Part shown: positions 12,061-23,490 of the stretch, one piece after another
Layout of the letters: every line of letters begins with the position of its first letter
How positions within the stretch are numbered: the stretch's first letter is position 1
NCBI GenBank assembly: GCA_963082975.1
Contig: OY720346.1
Span: 42,001,787-42,065,786 of the forward strand
DNA length: 64,000 nt
Origin: Labia minor
Taxonomy: Eukaryota; Arthropoda; Insecta; Dermaptera; Spongiphoridae
Direction: 5' to 3'
Translations under genes and position numbers: made by a program
The notes under the pieces: generated by a model
What the model saw: the letters and a program-made list of their open reading frames with translations, nothing else
Databases searched by the model: none
Told to the model about the DNA's origin: nothing

Positions 12061-13105
12061 AGAAAGCTATTGTTCCTGAAAATTGAAAGAGGGAGGAAAT
12101 GGAATGGGATGAATCCTTAATATATATTAATTTTGCTCGAAGGCTAAAAAGAGGAATTAATAAAATTACGATAGCAACCTCTTCACTTCTATCGCACCTG
12201 GAAATTTAAATGGACTGTATCAAAGGTCTATGTTTAATATATTAAGAATTTGGGATTGAAAAAAGCTCGCTAAATAAACACTATAATCAACTTTTACAAT
12301 ATTTAATTAAATTAAAATTAGGTTCAATTAAAAACGGATTAATTATATTTAGGGTCACCTAAATATTTTTATATATCAACTTAAATCTAAATTTTCAATC
12401 TAAAATTAATATAGTTCAAAGTGTTCATAAGTGCACTTATCTGACCACCGGGAATTGAATTAAATGGGGGTTTACGCTGCCGTTCGCTGCCTGGATGTCT
12501 TCTCTGCTGGTTTCGCAATTGATCCAACGATCAATTGGCTTTGGACCCTCCTCGAGTTTCCAACGGGATGAATGGACCAGCACGGATCCAAAGGTAGAGA
12601 TGATCCCCTCAGGAATCACTGGGTTTGCCCCCTCGGAACAAACTCTGGAGCACAGGACCGGCGGCTGCAATCTGTAGCCTCGTCGACGACCCCAAAAGCA
12701 CCGCGTTCGAGTTGTAAATTCGAACGGGTCGAATAAGGCGTCGGTGGGCCAAGGGGCCCCAGTAAGCAGTGGACGAGCAGATAAAAACAACAGGCAGCAG
12801 CGACAGACAAAGGCAATGGCACTCGGGCGACAGGTACAACAGCAGCGGGGCTTCAGAGAGCTCGGCCTGTCTTTTTATATGTAGATAGTAAGGGAGGGGG
12901 GTGGTCAACCTCATGAATTTATGACAATAACAATTAAATATTTAAAACTATAAATGAAATTAACTTAAAAATATTAAACTACATTATATAATTAATTAAC
13001 ACTAATATTTATAAATATTAACTTAATTACTATTTAAACTTAGTCAGAGGGCGGGAATTCAAATTTATTTGAATTCAGGTTCCATGCGGAAACAGATAGT
13101 TTTAT
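12060..13105 (-). repeat. GC-rich LTR-like relic, copy 1
   Basis: This is homologous to 24893-24997 joined to 33415-34300, with moderate divergence. The centre (12470-12900) is much richer in GC than its surroundings. On the minus strand a TATA box (TATAAAAAGACAGGCC, about 12894) precedes the GC-rich transcribed-looking part. A palindrome CAATTGATC-n4-GATCAATTG lies near 12516 and is largely kept in copy 2. Overlapping open frames on both strands look like GC-content shadows. A solo LTR or an LTR-element end fits best. A duplicated promoter plus first exon of a host gene is the alternative. Confidence 0.5.
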
Positions 13106-13671
13106 TAAACATGGATTAAAACATTTTTATCCACAAAGTGAAACAGTTATTTTGGAAAATGTTTATTCTAGTGATATAAACATAGTTGTAAAAATTGTGC
13201 AAAACAAATTTGGAGCAATAAAGATCTTTGATAGTTATAAATATATAAAGAATGATTTAAAATGGAAGAATTTGCTTTTATTTGATTATCCACTAATTAA
13301 TGAACTAAGATATATTGATCCGAATCATAATATTATAATTTATATCAATGATGAAAATAAATGTGCAGAGATTCAGAAAATGTATTACCCAGATAAATGG
13401 ATCTTAGTTCGAATGATATTATAATGTGATTTTTCAGAATATTTTAATGAAATATGGATTCAGGAGCAATGGAATAATCCAGGCTGGAAAATAATATCTG
13501 ATATTCGTTATGCTTATTTTAACCAAAGACCTAATCTACACGGGTTGATAATTTTTTATTTTAGTGCTATCAATGGTGGACATACAAAAAAAGATGTTCA
13601 AATATATATGAACTATCTAAAAACAGTGTGGAATTCTTCAACAAGTATGAATCAAAAAATATATCAAAAAT
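13075..13671 (+). pseudogene. Broken gene of unknown function
   Basis: The frame is open from about 13075 (FHAETDSFIKHGLKHFYP) through the ATG at 13152 to a stop at 13424. A second frame continues at once (13428-13671, with YFNEIWIQEQWNNPGWKI and INGGHTKKDVQIYMN) to a stop. Composition is Asn/Ile/Lys/Tyr-rich, like a real protein from an AT-rich genome. The two frames abut, so a single frameshift near 13425 probably broke one gene. I do not recognise the family. Its start overlaps the edge of the LTR-like relic (gcgggaattcaaatt near 13053), so the 5' end was probably lost. An unspliced intron at the join is possible but no clear GT...AG pair is seen. Confidence 0.45.
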
Positions 13672-14380
13672 GAAATAATATACAATTTTTCCAAACTAGG
13701 TGAGATGCAGAGTAGAAATAATAAATATTTAATCGATATTTGAAATTTATTTAATTATTATTTTATTCAAATCTTTATATTCAGCATGGAACATTTATAT
13801 ACATTTAGATATATAGACTATATAGTATATTGTTATATTATATTTTAAATTAAAATTTAAATATTAATTTAAAATAATTTCCAAAGAAGCAAAATATTCA
13901 GGTATTTCAAAAATCTATGAAAATATTTATTTTTAACTGGTTTCCTCTTTCATTAACAATTGGAATTTGTTTACTTGAAGAAGAATGGAAAAAAACAAAC
14001 CAACAAAAAGGACATTTTCATAGCTTTGGAAATAGATAATATTCAGGTTTATAGTCCACTTAAAGAAAAAGAAAATTCTATTTAAAATATCATAAATTAT
14101 ATAATTTCTGTTCTTTTATGAAAAATATATTTATTTTTGTTAGTTTCTTTTAAATTAAAAACTGTATTTTGTTTACTTGAAAGGGAGAGACAATCATAAT
14201 ACAACAAAAAGGACCTTTTGACCCCAAACCACTGTCAAAAGATAATACGGATGTGATATATCAGTTCAAGAAAAAAGATATTCAAGGGTTATAACCAAAG
14301 TTGGAATAAGAATTTCATGAAATTTTAAAAGTGTGTGTTTAGAAAAAAAAAAATTAAACCATGAATTTTTAACGCAAACA
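13672..14380. other. AT-rich stretch with two diverged repeat units
   Basis: 13697-13712 carries CTAGGTGAGATGCAGAG, the same string as in the F-box 5' flank. 13720-13800 recurs inverted near 29570-29650. Two related segments (13955-14030 and 14165-14240), both with 'gtttacttgaa...caacaaaaaggac', also resemble 28970-29060. No gene is supported. Confidence 0.5.
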
Positions 14381-15147
14381 TTTTTACCGACCGACGATAG
14401 TAAGAGAGGTATTGTTTTCACACCAAATTTCACATGTGGAGATTTTTACATATCTCCACGAATCAAGCATTTTCTTAACAGAAAAAAGTATTTTTAGCAT
14501 GATGTCTGTCCGTCCGTATTAGATGTGTACAGCTTGAACGACTCAACGGATTTTGATGAAATTTGGTATATTTACTTAATGCATCAATAGGATGAATTAA
14601 TCAACTTTTGGTGCAAATCCGGAAACCGGAAGTGGTAGTATTAGCGATCGACGATAGGAAGGGAAGAGTTATTTTCACACCAAATTTCACATGTAGAGAT
14701 TTTTACATATCTCCACGAATCAAGCATTTTCTTAACAGAAAAAAGTATTTTTAGCATGATGTCTGTCCGTCCTTATTAGATGTGTTCAGCTTGAACGACT
14801 CAACGGATTTCGATGAAATTTGGTATATTTACTTAATGCATCAGTAGGATGAATTAATCAACTTTTGGTGCAAATCCGGAAACCGGAAGTGGTAGTATTA
14901 GCGATCGAGGATAGGAAGGGAAGAGTTATTTTCACACCAAATTTCACATGAGGAGATTTTTTACATATCACCACGAATCATGCACTTTGTATTGGTTTTA
15001 TCCTGGAGAAAAATCATCTTTATATCCATATCTGTTTTTTTTTTCATTAATAGATATATTAAAATTATTTGAAATTGTTTCTGTAGCTGGAAATTAATTT
15101 ACTTCAAACCGTCGATCGGTTCGGACCTGGCCACATATCACCTTATT
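14381..15147 (+). mobile_element. Helentron-like non-autonomous repeat (HINE/DINE type)
   Basis: It starts TTTTTACCGACCGACGATAG and contains CTGTCCGTCC (GTCY-type) microsatellites. It ends with CCGTCGATCGGTTCGGACCT and a decayed hairpin. Sub-terminal inverted repeats ACCGACCGACG / CGTCGGTCGGT, a GTCY microsatellite and a 3' hairpin (GACCTG-GCCA-CAGGTC in better copies) are the known layout of Helentron-associated elements. A 258-bp part (about 14629 to 14887) is tandemly duplicated inside this copy. Confidence 0.7.
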
Positions 15148-15149
15148 AA

Positions 15150-16066
15150 TTATTATAATATATTATAATAAAATACGAATTTAAACACCGAGAAAAAACA
15201 TACATGGGTTCTATCTATTAAAAATATTCTTACTTAGCTAAATATTATCAAACTTCTATTAATTTATGAGACTAAAAGTTTGAGAAAGCATAAATAATAT
15301 GTAGAATATATATTAAATGATGAATTTATATTCATATTAAATATAAAGAATATAGGAATGGTTATGTAGTTGAATTAGTAAAACAAAATAAATTCTCCAA
15401 TTTCATTTTATAATATTTATTAATATCAATGAATTATTATTATACTTATGAATTAATATTAATTAATATATATATTAAAAATATTAAATTACAAATAAGC
15501 GTATAGCCATTTTTTGGAATTTGTGTTGTGGAATTTATTTCTGTAGAGTTTATAGTCATTTGAGAAATAAGAAAGTTTTAGCTTTGGTTAATTTTTTAAA
15601 TTTTCCTGTTTATGTATTTTTCACAAGAATTTGGAAATTTAATTTGAGTGGTGGAATTATGTAAGTCTTTAAACACGCACTTCTCAATAAGGAATATTCA
15701 ATTGTCTAATTCCTCTTTGTTTAGATTTTTAGTTGGTGAAATGTCGAGGGAGAAATTTTGAGAGAGATGCCAGTTAGTTTTATTAAAATTCTATTTATTA
15801 TCAAATGTTATCTAACCGCGAGTCTAATATATTTAGAGAATAAAAATAATAATATTATATAAATACTAATACAATATCAATTAATGAAAAAAAGAGACAA
15901 ATTTCAATAGGGATGTCATCCATTTATAAATTTAAATTAAAAAAACATTAATGAAGATGTGGTTTTTCCAGGTTGAAAACAATACAGATCGATTTAAATT
16001 TATAAATATTATATATGGTGTGAATTTCAAAAAAATCTTTATAGCGGTTAATTAATAAATTAATAT
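15150..16066. repeat. Duplicated repeat block D2, copy B
   Basis: It is collinear with 6705-7485 at very high similarity. It carries an extra ~135 bp at about 15210-15350 that copy A lacks. It ends at 'ggttaattaataaattaat', after which the copies diverge. Confidence 0.75.
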
Positions 16067-16100
16067 ATATATAATATATTATATAATATATATTTTAATA

Positions 16101-17111
16101 AATTAATTTTTAAATATATGTGTGTGTGTGTGTGTGTGTGACCGTAAAAATAAACATATATGTTTGATAATTTTTCACATGATTAATAATTGTATAAAAC
16201 TGCTATATATAGAATTTCAGCTTGATAGAATCGCTGAAAGTACCAGAATTAATTTTTTAACACTGGAAATCTCAGGCGCCAACACGTGACGTGGTGCCAT
16301 CAAAAAAGAGCCAAACTTTTTGATTAAATAATATTTATTAATTTAAATTAAATTATAATTTAATAAATATTATTTATAACATCAAAAACATCAAAATCTC
16401 AACATCGAAAATTGAATTGCTGAAAGTACCAGAATTAATTTTTTAACACTGGAAATCTCACGCACCAACACGTGACGTGGAGCCATCAAAAAAGAGCCAA
16501 ACTTGCGCTGGTTTAATAAATATTATTTATTAATTTTAATTTATAATTGAATTAATTTAATTTAATTTAAATTAATATATGTTATTTAATCCAATTAAAA
16601 TTTGCGAGATATGCTGAATATGCTTTTAAATAAAAAAAAATTTCAAGAAAGTAATTGGAATTATTAATATTAAGAATCAATAAATAAATTTATTAAATAT
16701 ACATTTAAACATGTAAATTAATCTATATATAAATTTAATAAATATTCAAACAATAATTGAAACAATATAAATAAAACGATTCAATATTTTACTTACATTG
16801 TGATTTATATTTTTATTTTTATTACAACTATTATTATGGGTATGTTATTTTTGGCAGTTAAAAAAAATTAAAAATATTAATAAAATTTATCAAAATAATA
16901 AGTTGAAAAGATTTCCAATTATTTTTATTTATTTATTGTAAATTTTTCAATGTAACCATGGTAACCATAAATAGACTTTTACCAAAATATTACTATTTAA
17001 ATTAATTTTGGATTTAACTACACTAAAACCTTCCCTGGGACGCCCACAACAATCCCTGAAAGTTTCATCGCAATCGGACGGGTAGTTTTTGAGTATTTGA
17101 CAGACACACAC

Positions 17112-17146
<35 letters not shown>

Positions 17147-17238
17147 TATATATATATTCATACACATCGTATTTTTAATATTTTTGTAATAATAATCAGT
17201 TTGCTGAAAAAAATAATTATGAATTTTATATATATATA
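16101..17238. repeat. Interspersed repeat block, copy B (left part)
   Basis: A (TG)n tract at 16120-16140 is followed by family Y in inverse orientation and then sequence collinear with 180-1037. The same (TG)n plus family Y start recurs at 63848-64000. A short minus open frame here is a reading through the (CAGA)n tract at 17100-17145 and is not a gene. Confidence 0.8.
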
Positions 17239-19057
17239 TCTTATATATAAAATTCTCGTGTCACAAAACTTTGAAATCATACTCCTCCGAAACGGCTTGA
17301 CCGATTCTTATGAAATTTTTTATGTATATTCAGTAGGTCTCAGGGCATATCAGACTTCCTTTAGAAAACCGCTAATTGGTAAGGTGTGCCCAGGGGGTGG
17401 AATTTAAATATAATTAGTTTAGTTACAATGCTAGATCATAGAGGCGCTGGTGGCGATAATTTGACATTTGCTCAGAATTTAAAAATTATTGTAATATTTC
17501 ACTTTTTATTTTAAATTCTAATATTCAAATATCAATTCAATTAAATAATTTATTCTAAAAGTTCTCATTTTAATTTAATTAATAAAATATTTAGATCATA
17601 TATAACTTCAATTTTATTTATTCTTTCTATATATTTGAATATTTCTTCTTTTCTATTTGAAAGTGAAAGGTTAAAAAACAGAATATATTATTTTTAATGT
17701 TAATACAAAAATATTTTCAAAACGTCAATTATTAATTACAACTATATTTTAAGTGCAAAAATGATTTCTTGGTTAATTAAAATATGATTTTTTATACAAA
17801 TGATATAACGAGATGTTTTAAATTTGTCTTTTTTATATTTTTTTATTAATAGGCTTCTTTTTTTATTTTTAATTTTTAATAAATTCTCTTTTTTGATATG
17901 ATATTAATAAAAAATAATATTAAATTATATATAAATTTAAAAATTAGAATATTTGAATTTTTTTAAATTTTAACACATGTAATCAATCATATGCATAACG
18001 AATGGAAAATTTTGAAAATCAACTTGGTATTAAATTCAGAAAAAAATAATGATATATAGAATATAATAGACTATTCGAACATAATTTAAAACTATTTATC
18101 TCCTTCTATTTTAAATTTAAAAAACCGGAGTGTTAAGAAATTAAGATGCCTGGATAGGTAAATGGGCTGGAAGAGGAGGCAATTTATAATTTTCTTCTAA
18201 TTCAGATTGAAATTAATAGTGATAAGAAAATATATTTAGTAACAAAATCTTAATATACAAAATGTAGAATTTGAATATGTAGAAAAATTGAATGTAATCA
18301 CGAAAGATAATAATATTTGAGAAAAATTTAAATCGAGGTTGAAATCAGGAAACGCCTGTCATCATGCAGTAATGAGGCTTATCTCATCAAAATTATTATC
18401 AAAAGGAATCAAAATTAAAATATATAAACCAATTATTTTGCCTGTTGTATTATATGGGTGGGACGCAAGGTCTATGACCCTGGGAGATGAGAGTAGATTC
18501 AGAGTATTCTTTCCAGCATTTATTGGCCAAAGAAAGATGAGGTCACCGGGGAATGGCGGAGACTGCATATCGAGGAATTGCATGACCTCTATGCATCTTC
18601 AGAAATAGTTAGGGTTATAAAAGCGAAAAAGCTGCGATAGGCAGGGGACATGGCTAGAATGGGAGAGGAAAAAGATATTGGATTGGAAAACGGTGCGGAG
18701 ACCGATTGGAAAACGTCCGCTTGGAAGACCAAGGACGCGTAGGAAGGGACGTAAGAGAGATGGAACAAGGGCTCAGGATAGGGACACTTGGAGAAATGTG
18801 GTTGCTGCGGCCAAGAACTTTCGAGTTCCTTAGAGTCACAGAGATAGATTAATGATTACTGATTAAATTAAAATATATTTTAAATAAGAACACAAAAAGA
18901 AATGAATATTTTATGTAATATACAGATTGAAACAAAATGGATGAAAACCTTTTGCTACTCTTAACCAAATACTATGCACTACTCGGGGGGGGGGGGGTAC
19001 AGGGGGCGGAGCCCCCGTCTAGGTGTGGAGAGCGCCGAAGGCGCTCGGAGCAGCTAA
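17239..19057 (+). mobile_element. Non-autonomous Helitron, copy 3
   Basis: It starts TCTTATATATAAAATTCTCG after A and ends with GAGCGCCGAAGGCGCTC, then CTAA before T. The same locus without the element is at 1037/1038: copy A reads straight from 'tatata' into 'tacgtatataaa'. The A|T junction with no duplication is therefore seen directly. Inside, 18110-18840 holds a LINE reverse-transcriptase fragment. No Rep/helicase is present. Confidence 0.9.
18339..18840 (+). pseudogene. LINE reverse-transcriptase 3' fragment carried by Helitron
   Basis: A frame reads AVMRLISSKLLSKGIKIKIY, then KPIILPVVLYGWDARSMTL, matching the region after the polymerase domain in many arthropod non-LTR retrotransposons (usual form 'VLYG.E.W.LT...'). 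In shifted frames the downstream 'AGHVARMGEE' (18640-18670) and a C-terminal 'KTFEFLRV'-like end follow in the usual order. Stops and frame changes mean it is non-functional. The same fragment recurs in Helitrons at 8.6, 33.1, 42.1, 47.0 and 49.3 kb. Confidence 0.7.
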
Positions 19058-19578
19058 TACGTATATAAATTTCATTTTTCTCGTGAAGCTGGTGCGCATT
19101 CCGTCTGCTTTCAAATTTCTTACGCACAAGTTTTCACTTCTGTCGGCCAGCCCCACGACTGCCAATTTTTTTTTTTATTTTTTGAATAATAAATACAAAG
19201 AACTATACAAACATATTATTATAAGTTTACTATAAATATTATCTCTAGTATGAATTTTAAAAAAATCTTTACAGAGGTTAATTAATAAATTAATCGACCT
19301 TATACATTTATATACAATTTTTACTAGTGGTGGAGGTGGTGACGTGGTGCCATCAATAAAGAACCAAACACGAGCGCTGGTTTAATATATATTTATAAAC
19401 TTATCATTTATAATTAACTAAATTTATTTAAATATAATATATGTTAATTAATCCAATTCAAATTTGCGAGATAGTCGAGTTGAGACACTCCAAATTTTTA
19501 ATAATACAAAGAACTATACAAAAATGAAAATTGAGTTTAGAAATGTTAAAAAATATTGAAATAATAATGTAACAAAGA
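19058..19578. repeat. Continuation of repeat block copy B and inverted family Y copy
   Basis: 19058-19167 continues the sequence of 1038-1161 on the far side of the Helitron. 19240-19320 resembles 7440-7510. 19330-19490 is family Y inverted. Confidence 0.7.
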
Positions 19579-19722
19579 CAGTGGAGCAACCAGGGGGGGG
19601 TTTGGGGGTTAAACCCCCCCCCCCCCCCAGGAGAGAAAAAAATATACATTGATGTATATTATGTACTATATTACAAATTGAAAAGAAAAAATATAATCCT
19701 TCTTTTTATTTGAAAAAAAAAA

Positions 19723-20354
19723 TAAGTTGACCTGTGGCCAGGTCCGAACCGACCGACGGTTTGAAGTAAATTAATTTCCAGCTACGGAAACAATTTCAAA
19801 TAATTTTAATATATCTATTAATGTAATAAAAAACAGATATGGATACATAAATAATAAATATAAACATTTTTAATTTTATTTTATTTATAATATATATGCA
19901 AAGCCAGGCTGTGACGTCATGAATGGCTGGATGACGTCATATAATTTTAAATCAAGAAAAAACTAATAAATATGATTTTTCTCGAGGATAAAACCAATAC
20001 AAAGTGCATGATTCGTGGTGATATATAAAAAAATCTCCTTTGGTGTGAAAATAACCCTTTCCTTCCTATCGTCGATCGCTAATACTACCACTTCCGGTTT
20101 CCGGAATTGCACCAAAAGTTGATCAATTCATCCCATTGATGCATTAAGTAAATATACCAAATTTCATCAAAATCGGTTGAGCCGTTCAGGCTGTACACAT
20201 CTATACGGACGGACGGACGGACAGACGGACAGACATCATGCTAAAAATACTTTTTTCTGTTTAGAAAATGCATGATTCGTGGAGATATGTAAAAATCTCC
20301 ACATGTGAAATTTGGTGTGAAAACAATACCTCCCTTACTATCGTCGGTCGGTAA
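19723..20354 (-). mobile_element. Helentron-like repeat inserted in hAT copy B
   Basis: It runs from TAAGTTGACCTGTGGCCAGG to TATCGTCGGTCGGTAA in reverse orientation. Copy A at about 2555 lacks it, which fixes both borders to within a few bases. The GACCTG-TGGC-CAGGTC hairpin lies at one end. Two CRE-like TGACGTCA sites lie 18 bp apart (19912 and 19932), and a GTCY-type tract is at 20208-20236. Confidence 0.8.
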
Positions 20355-20657
20355 TAATTCTTAAAGTATAACTTAGTATATAATAAGTAATTTTATTTTA
20401 TTTTAAAAAAATTTTAACAAAAATAAAAATTACTTATTTTTTCGTACAGAATTAAATATAAGAAATAAAAAATTATTTTATTATTTCTCCTAAATCATAA
20501 AAAACAAAAGACTTAATATAAGATTACTAGATGATTGTGAAAATTTCCAATTTGACATTTATTTAAATATAAAAAAAATAAATAAAAATATTACTCAAAT
20601 TCTAAAAATTTCATAAAAATTATGAAGTGAAGACTAATTTTTTCAAAATGTAAACGG

Positions 20658-21822
20658 GTAAAAATCCCTAAAGGAAAAAATCCATAAAAGTCAAAAATCC
20701 CTAAAACCAAATATCCCTAAAAAGAAAAATCCTTAAAAGCGAAAATCCCTAAATAAAAATATCCATGACTGAAAAAATCCATAAAAGAAAAAATCACTAA
20801 AAACAAAATTTTTCATTTTTGTATTAATGTTAATTGTGATTAAGAAAATTTAATTACAAGGTGAGCATGGCACCCAGTTGCCTGAGACACGACCTCCCAA
20901 GGAGATAATTGAGCCTGGACCGAAAGTAGGGAAAAATAGGTCAAAAAATACATGCATATGGCCCAGACACGTGATTTTTCCAAAAAATAGGGGTGTCAAA
21001 TTCGTATGTAAAATAAAGGGAATTTACTCAAATTTCGTTTATTAGCATACGTTTAATAGCTTAATGATTCCAAATACAAAATACACCATTTCACCAGAGA
21101 ATATATAACGCAATTTGTGAAATTTACAATCATCAGAGGTTGTCTTTTTCATTTTGCTCAATGCATTTATAGAAACATCAAATCAATGCCAGAAGTTTTG
21201 AAGCTCTATAATGATATAGATAATCCTGACAACTCCACTCATTTACGAACTCTTGCAGCTTTGGTTTTGGTACCACCATCAAAAGTCATTGTAGCCTACC
21301 AAGCATTATCTGGACGACCAACAGGGTAAAACTTCGTGATCTTTTTTCTTACTTCGAGCGCACTTGGCTAGGTGAACAATTTTTGGCTGGCTTTTATGAC
21401 CCCGAATTCGACATTGGAACATTGGAACATCTCCGATGCCACTTTGATGGGTTTGCCTCGAACAAACACTGCATTGGAAGGTTACAACAATGCTCTTCGT
21501 TCACGCTTAGGAGGTTACAAGACATCAGTATGGAACCTGATTAAGCAAATCCATATTGAGCATAACCTTATCTCTTTGGAAATCTGTCGTGAAGTTCGTG
21601 GTAAGAAGCCTGGTTCACCAAGGAAACGATTCAGCGACTCGCATGATAAGCTTCTGACTATAATGAAGGCAAACCATGAAAAATGGGACGCTAAAAAACC
21701 AGATGGAACAGATGGGATGACACCAACTACCTCATTTAAGTCTCTTCGGCTATTCATTATTAAATAAGTAAAAAAAATTAGGGAAATTTTTTATTTAGGG
21801 ATTTTTTCTTAGGGATTTTTAC
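20658..21822 (+). mobile_element. MULE relic, second copy
   Basis: It is bounded by the same GTAAAAATCCCTAA / TTAGGGATTTTTAC ends as 2890-4008. Its left repeat array is longer, with extra 'aaatccctaaa' units at 20640-20800. Confidence 0.65.
21110..21767 (+). pseudogene. MULE transposase remnant, second copy
   Basis: It carries the same three frame segments as at 3300-3953, with the same disruptions. The last 131 codons are identical between the two copies, and the first segment differs at one visible residue (Arg instead of Ser after CIY). It lacks the catalytic N-terminus. Identity of an already broken frame shows the copies arose after inactivation, by mobilisation or duplication of the carrier. 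Confidence 0.7.
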
Positions 21823-21885
21823 ATGATTTCTTTCAAAATATCCTGCCACTACGGGCGGACGAAAAGCTTTCGAAATCTTAAAGTA

Positions 21886-23079
21886 CTTGGGGTGTCCCAT
21901 AAGTTTCTTCGCTTTTTTTGATAATAAATGAATACACGATATTTGTTGTTTAAGGTTGATTTATTATGTTATGTATGAACCATTCTGATCTATAACCTTC
22001 TTCCATCTCCCAGGAAGCCTCATTATGCCCTGTTTCCAAAATAGTTGAGGCTTACTTTCAAAATATTCATTTAGGTGCGTTTTTATTTCGATTATGGATT
22101 TGAAAGATTTACCATGGAGAGAGTTTTTTAAGGAGAGGAACAAGTAATAATCGGATGGAGGAAGGTATGGGGAGTATGGAGGATGAGGTAGAACGTCCCA
22201 ATCAAACTGTTATAATTTTTGCCTTGCAATCAACGCAATAAGCGGCCTTGCGTTGCCGTGATGGAATACTACACCTCGTCGGTTCGCCAATTCTTGCCGT
22301 TTTTCTACTATGGCGGTTTTTAGTTAATTCAGTTGATTGCAATATTTGTCAGCATTGATCATATCACCTTCAGGAAGGAGCTCGTAGTACAGTACACCCT
22401 TCCAGTCCCATCAATTGCTCAAAAGAACCTTCTTCAGATGAAGCCCAGACTTCGCAACAGTTTAAGGTCTATTTTCTTTAGACCAAATCCGTTTTCGATC
22501 CACATTTTGATACAAAATCCAAGTCTCGTCTCCAGTGACAAGACTCTTTAAGAAATGATTTCTTTTGTGTCGCTGTAGAAGCAAATCGCACGTAGGGACG
22601 CGCTTTATAAGGCCGGTCTTCGTCAATTGGTGTGGAACCCAAGCTTCATATCGATTCGCATATCCCATTTTGATTAAATGCTTATGTGCCGTTGTTTTGG
22701 GAATGTTAGTTTCACCCGCTATCTCGCGCACACTGTATCGTGGTTTTACAGCATGCACAGTCTTGATAATATCCGTCGTTGCTGGGTGGCCAGCTCTAAA
22801 TTTCTTAAACCAATTGCGGACGGTCCTAATAGTCGAAGCACCACTCCCGTAAACGGTGCAAATCTCTTTTGCCGCAAATGCTTCTTTTGGCTCTCCATAG
22901 TAGAAAAATTTTTAAAGAGACTTTGTCACCAACGAAACGTCCTCTGAAAAAGCTCTGGGATGATTAAATAAGATACCATAAACGGCTAAGAGATAAGCCT
23001 GCATGTTTATATATATATAAACATAGGAAGTTAGATTCATTCATAGCGTGACGCGGAAAAAACTTATGGGACAACCTAA
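21886..23079 (-). mobile_element. mariner element
   Basis: Ends related to 'TTGGGGTGTCCCATAAGTTT' (left) and 'AAACTTATGGGACAACCTAA' (right) are inverted repeats flanked by TA (21884-21885, 23080-23081). Copy A of the host element has 'aagtagttttttat' in place of the insert, so the target TA is confirmed. Length (about 1.2 kb) fits a mariner. It encodes the damaged transposase described separately. Confidence 0.88.
21950..22920 (-). pseudogene. mariner transposase, inactivated
   Basis: The N-terminal helix-turn-helix part reads SVREIAGETNIPKTTAHKHL and is followed by MGYANRYEAWVPHQL, typical of mariner. The first catalytic Asp lies in TGDETWI. The region expected to read HxDNARP here reads HHGNARP, so the second catalytic Asp is replaced by Gly. 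The third acidic residue survives in PYLPPSDYYLF. Stop codons interrupt the frame after ENRP and elsewhere. The open segment 22462-22758 is the longest piece. The element cannot make active enzyme. Confidence 0.85.
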
Positions 23080-23490
23080 TAGTTTTTTATAAATAACTCC
23101 TTTATTATTAAGTTTAGGTAAAAATGAATATAATGAAACTTTTAGTAAATTCGATTCCCTATAAATTTAATACGATAGTATGATAATTCTCATAAAAATC
23201 GGTATTTATTGAGAAAATCAATAAAATATTCTTTGACACATCTTTAAACTACCCTTACTTATGGTCCGATCTTGTCCAAAAACAATCCAATCCCCGCCCA
23301 TCATTCCCAAAAAAAACATCTAAATATCAAATTTCAAAACAATATCTCATTTTGTTTAGACGTAATCTCGGTAACGAGCCGGTTCAAAAACATTTTTTTT
23401 GCAGTTTTGAATTCAGAACCGTCTGAAAAGTGAAAATCTCGAAAAATCTCGGAGCAAAAATTTTCAAAATTTTCCGATCATCGTATAAGC

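Noticed and set aside
12437..12914. Overlapping open frames of 60-117 codons on both strands
   Set aside because: They lie in a GC-rich LTR-like relic where stops are rare. They conflict with each other and show no domain.
22333..22947. Plus-strand frames in the mariner
   Set aside because: Antisense of the transposase relic on the minus strand.
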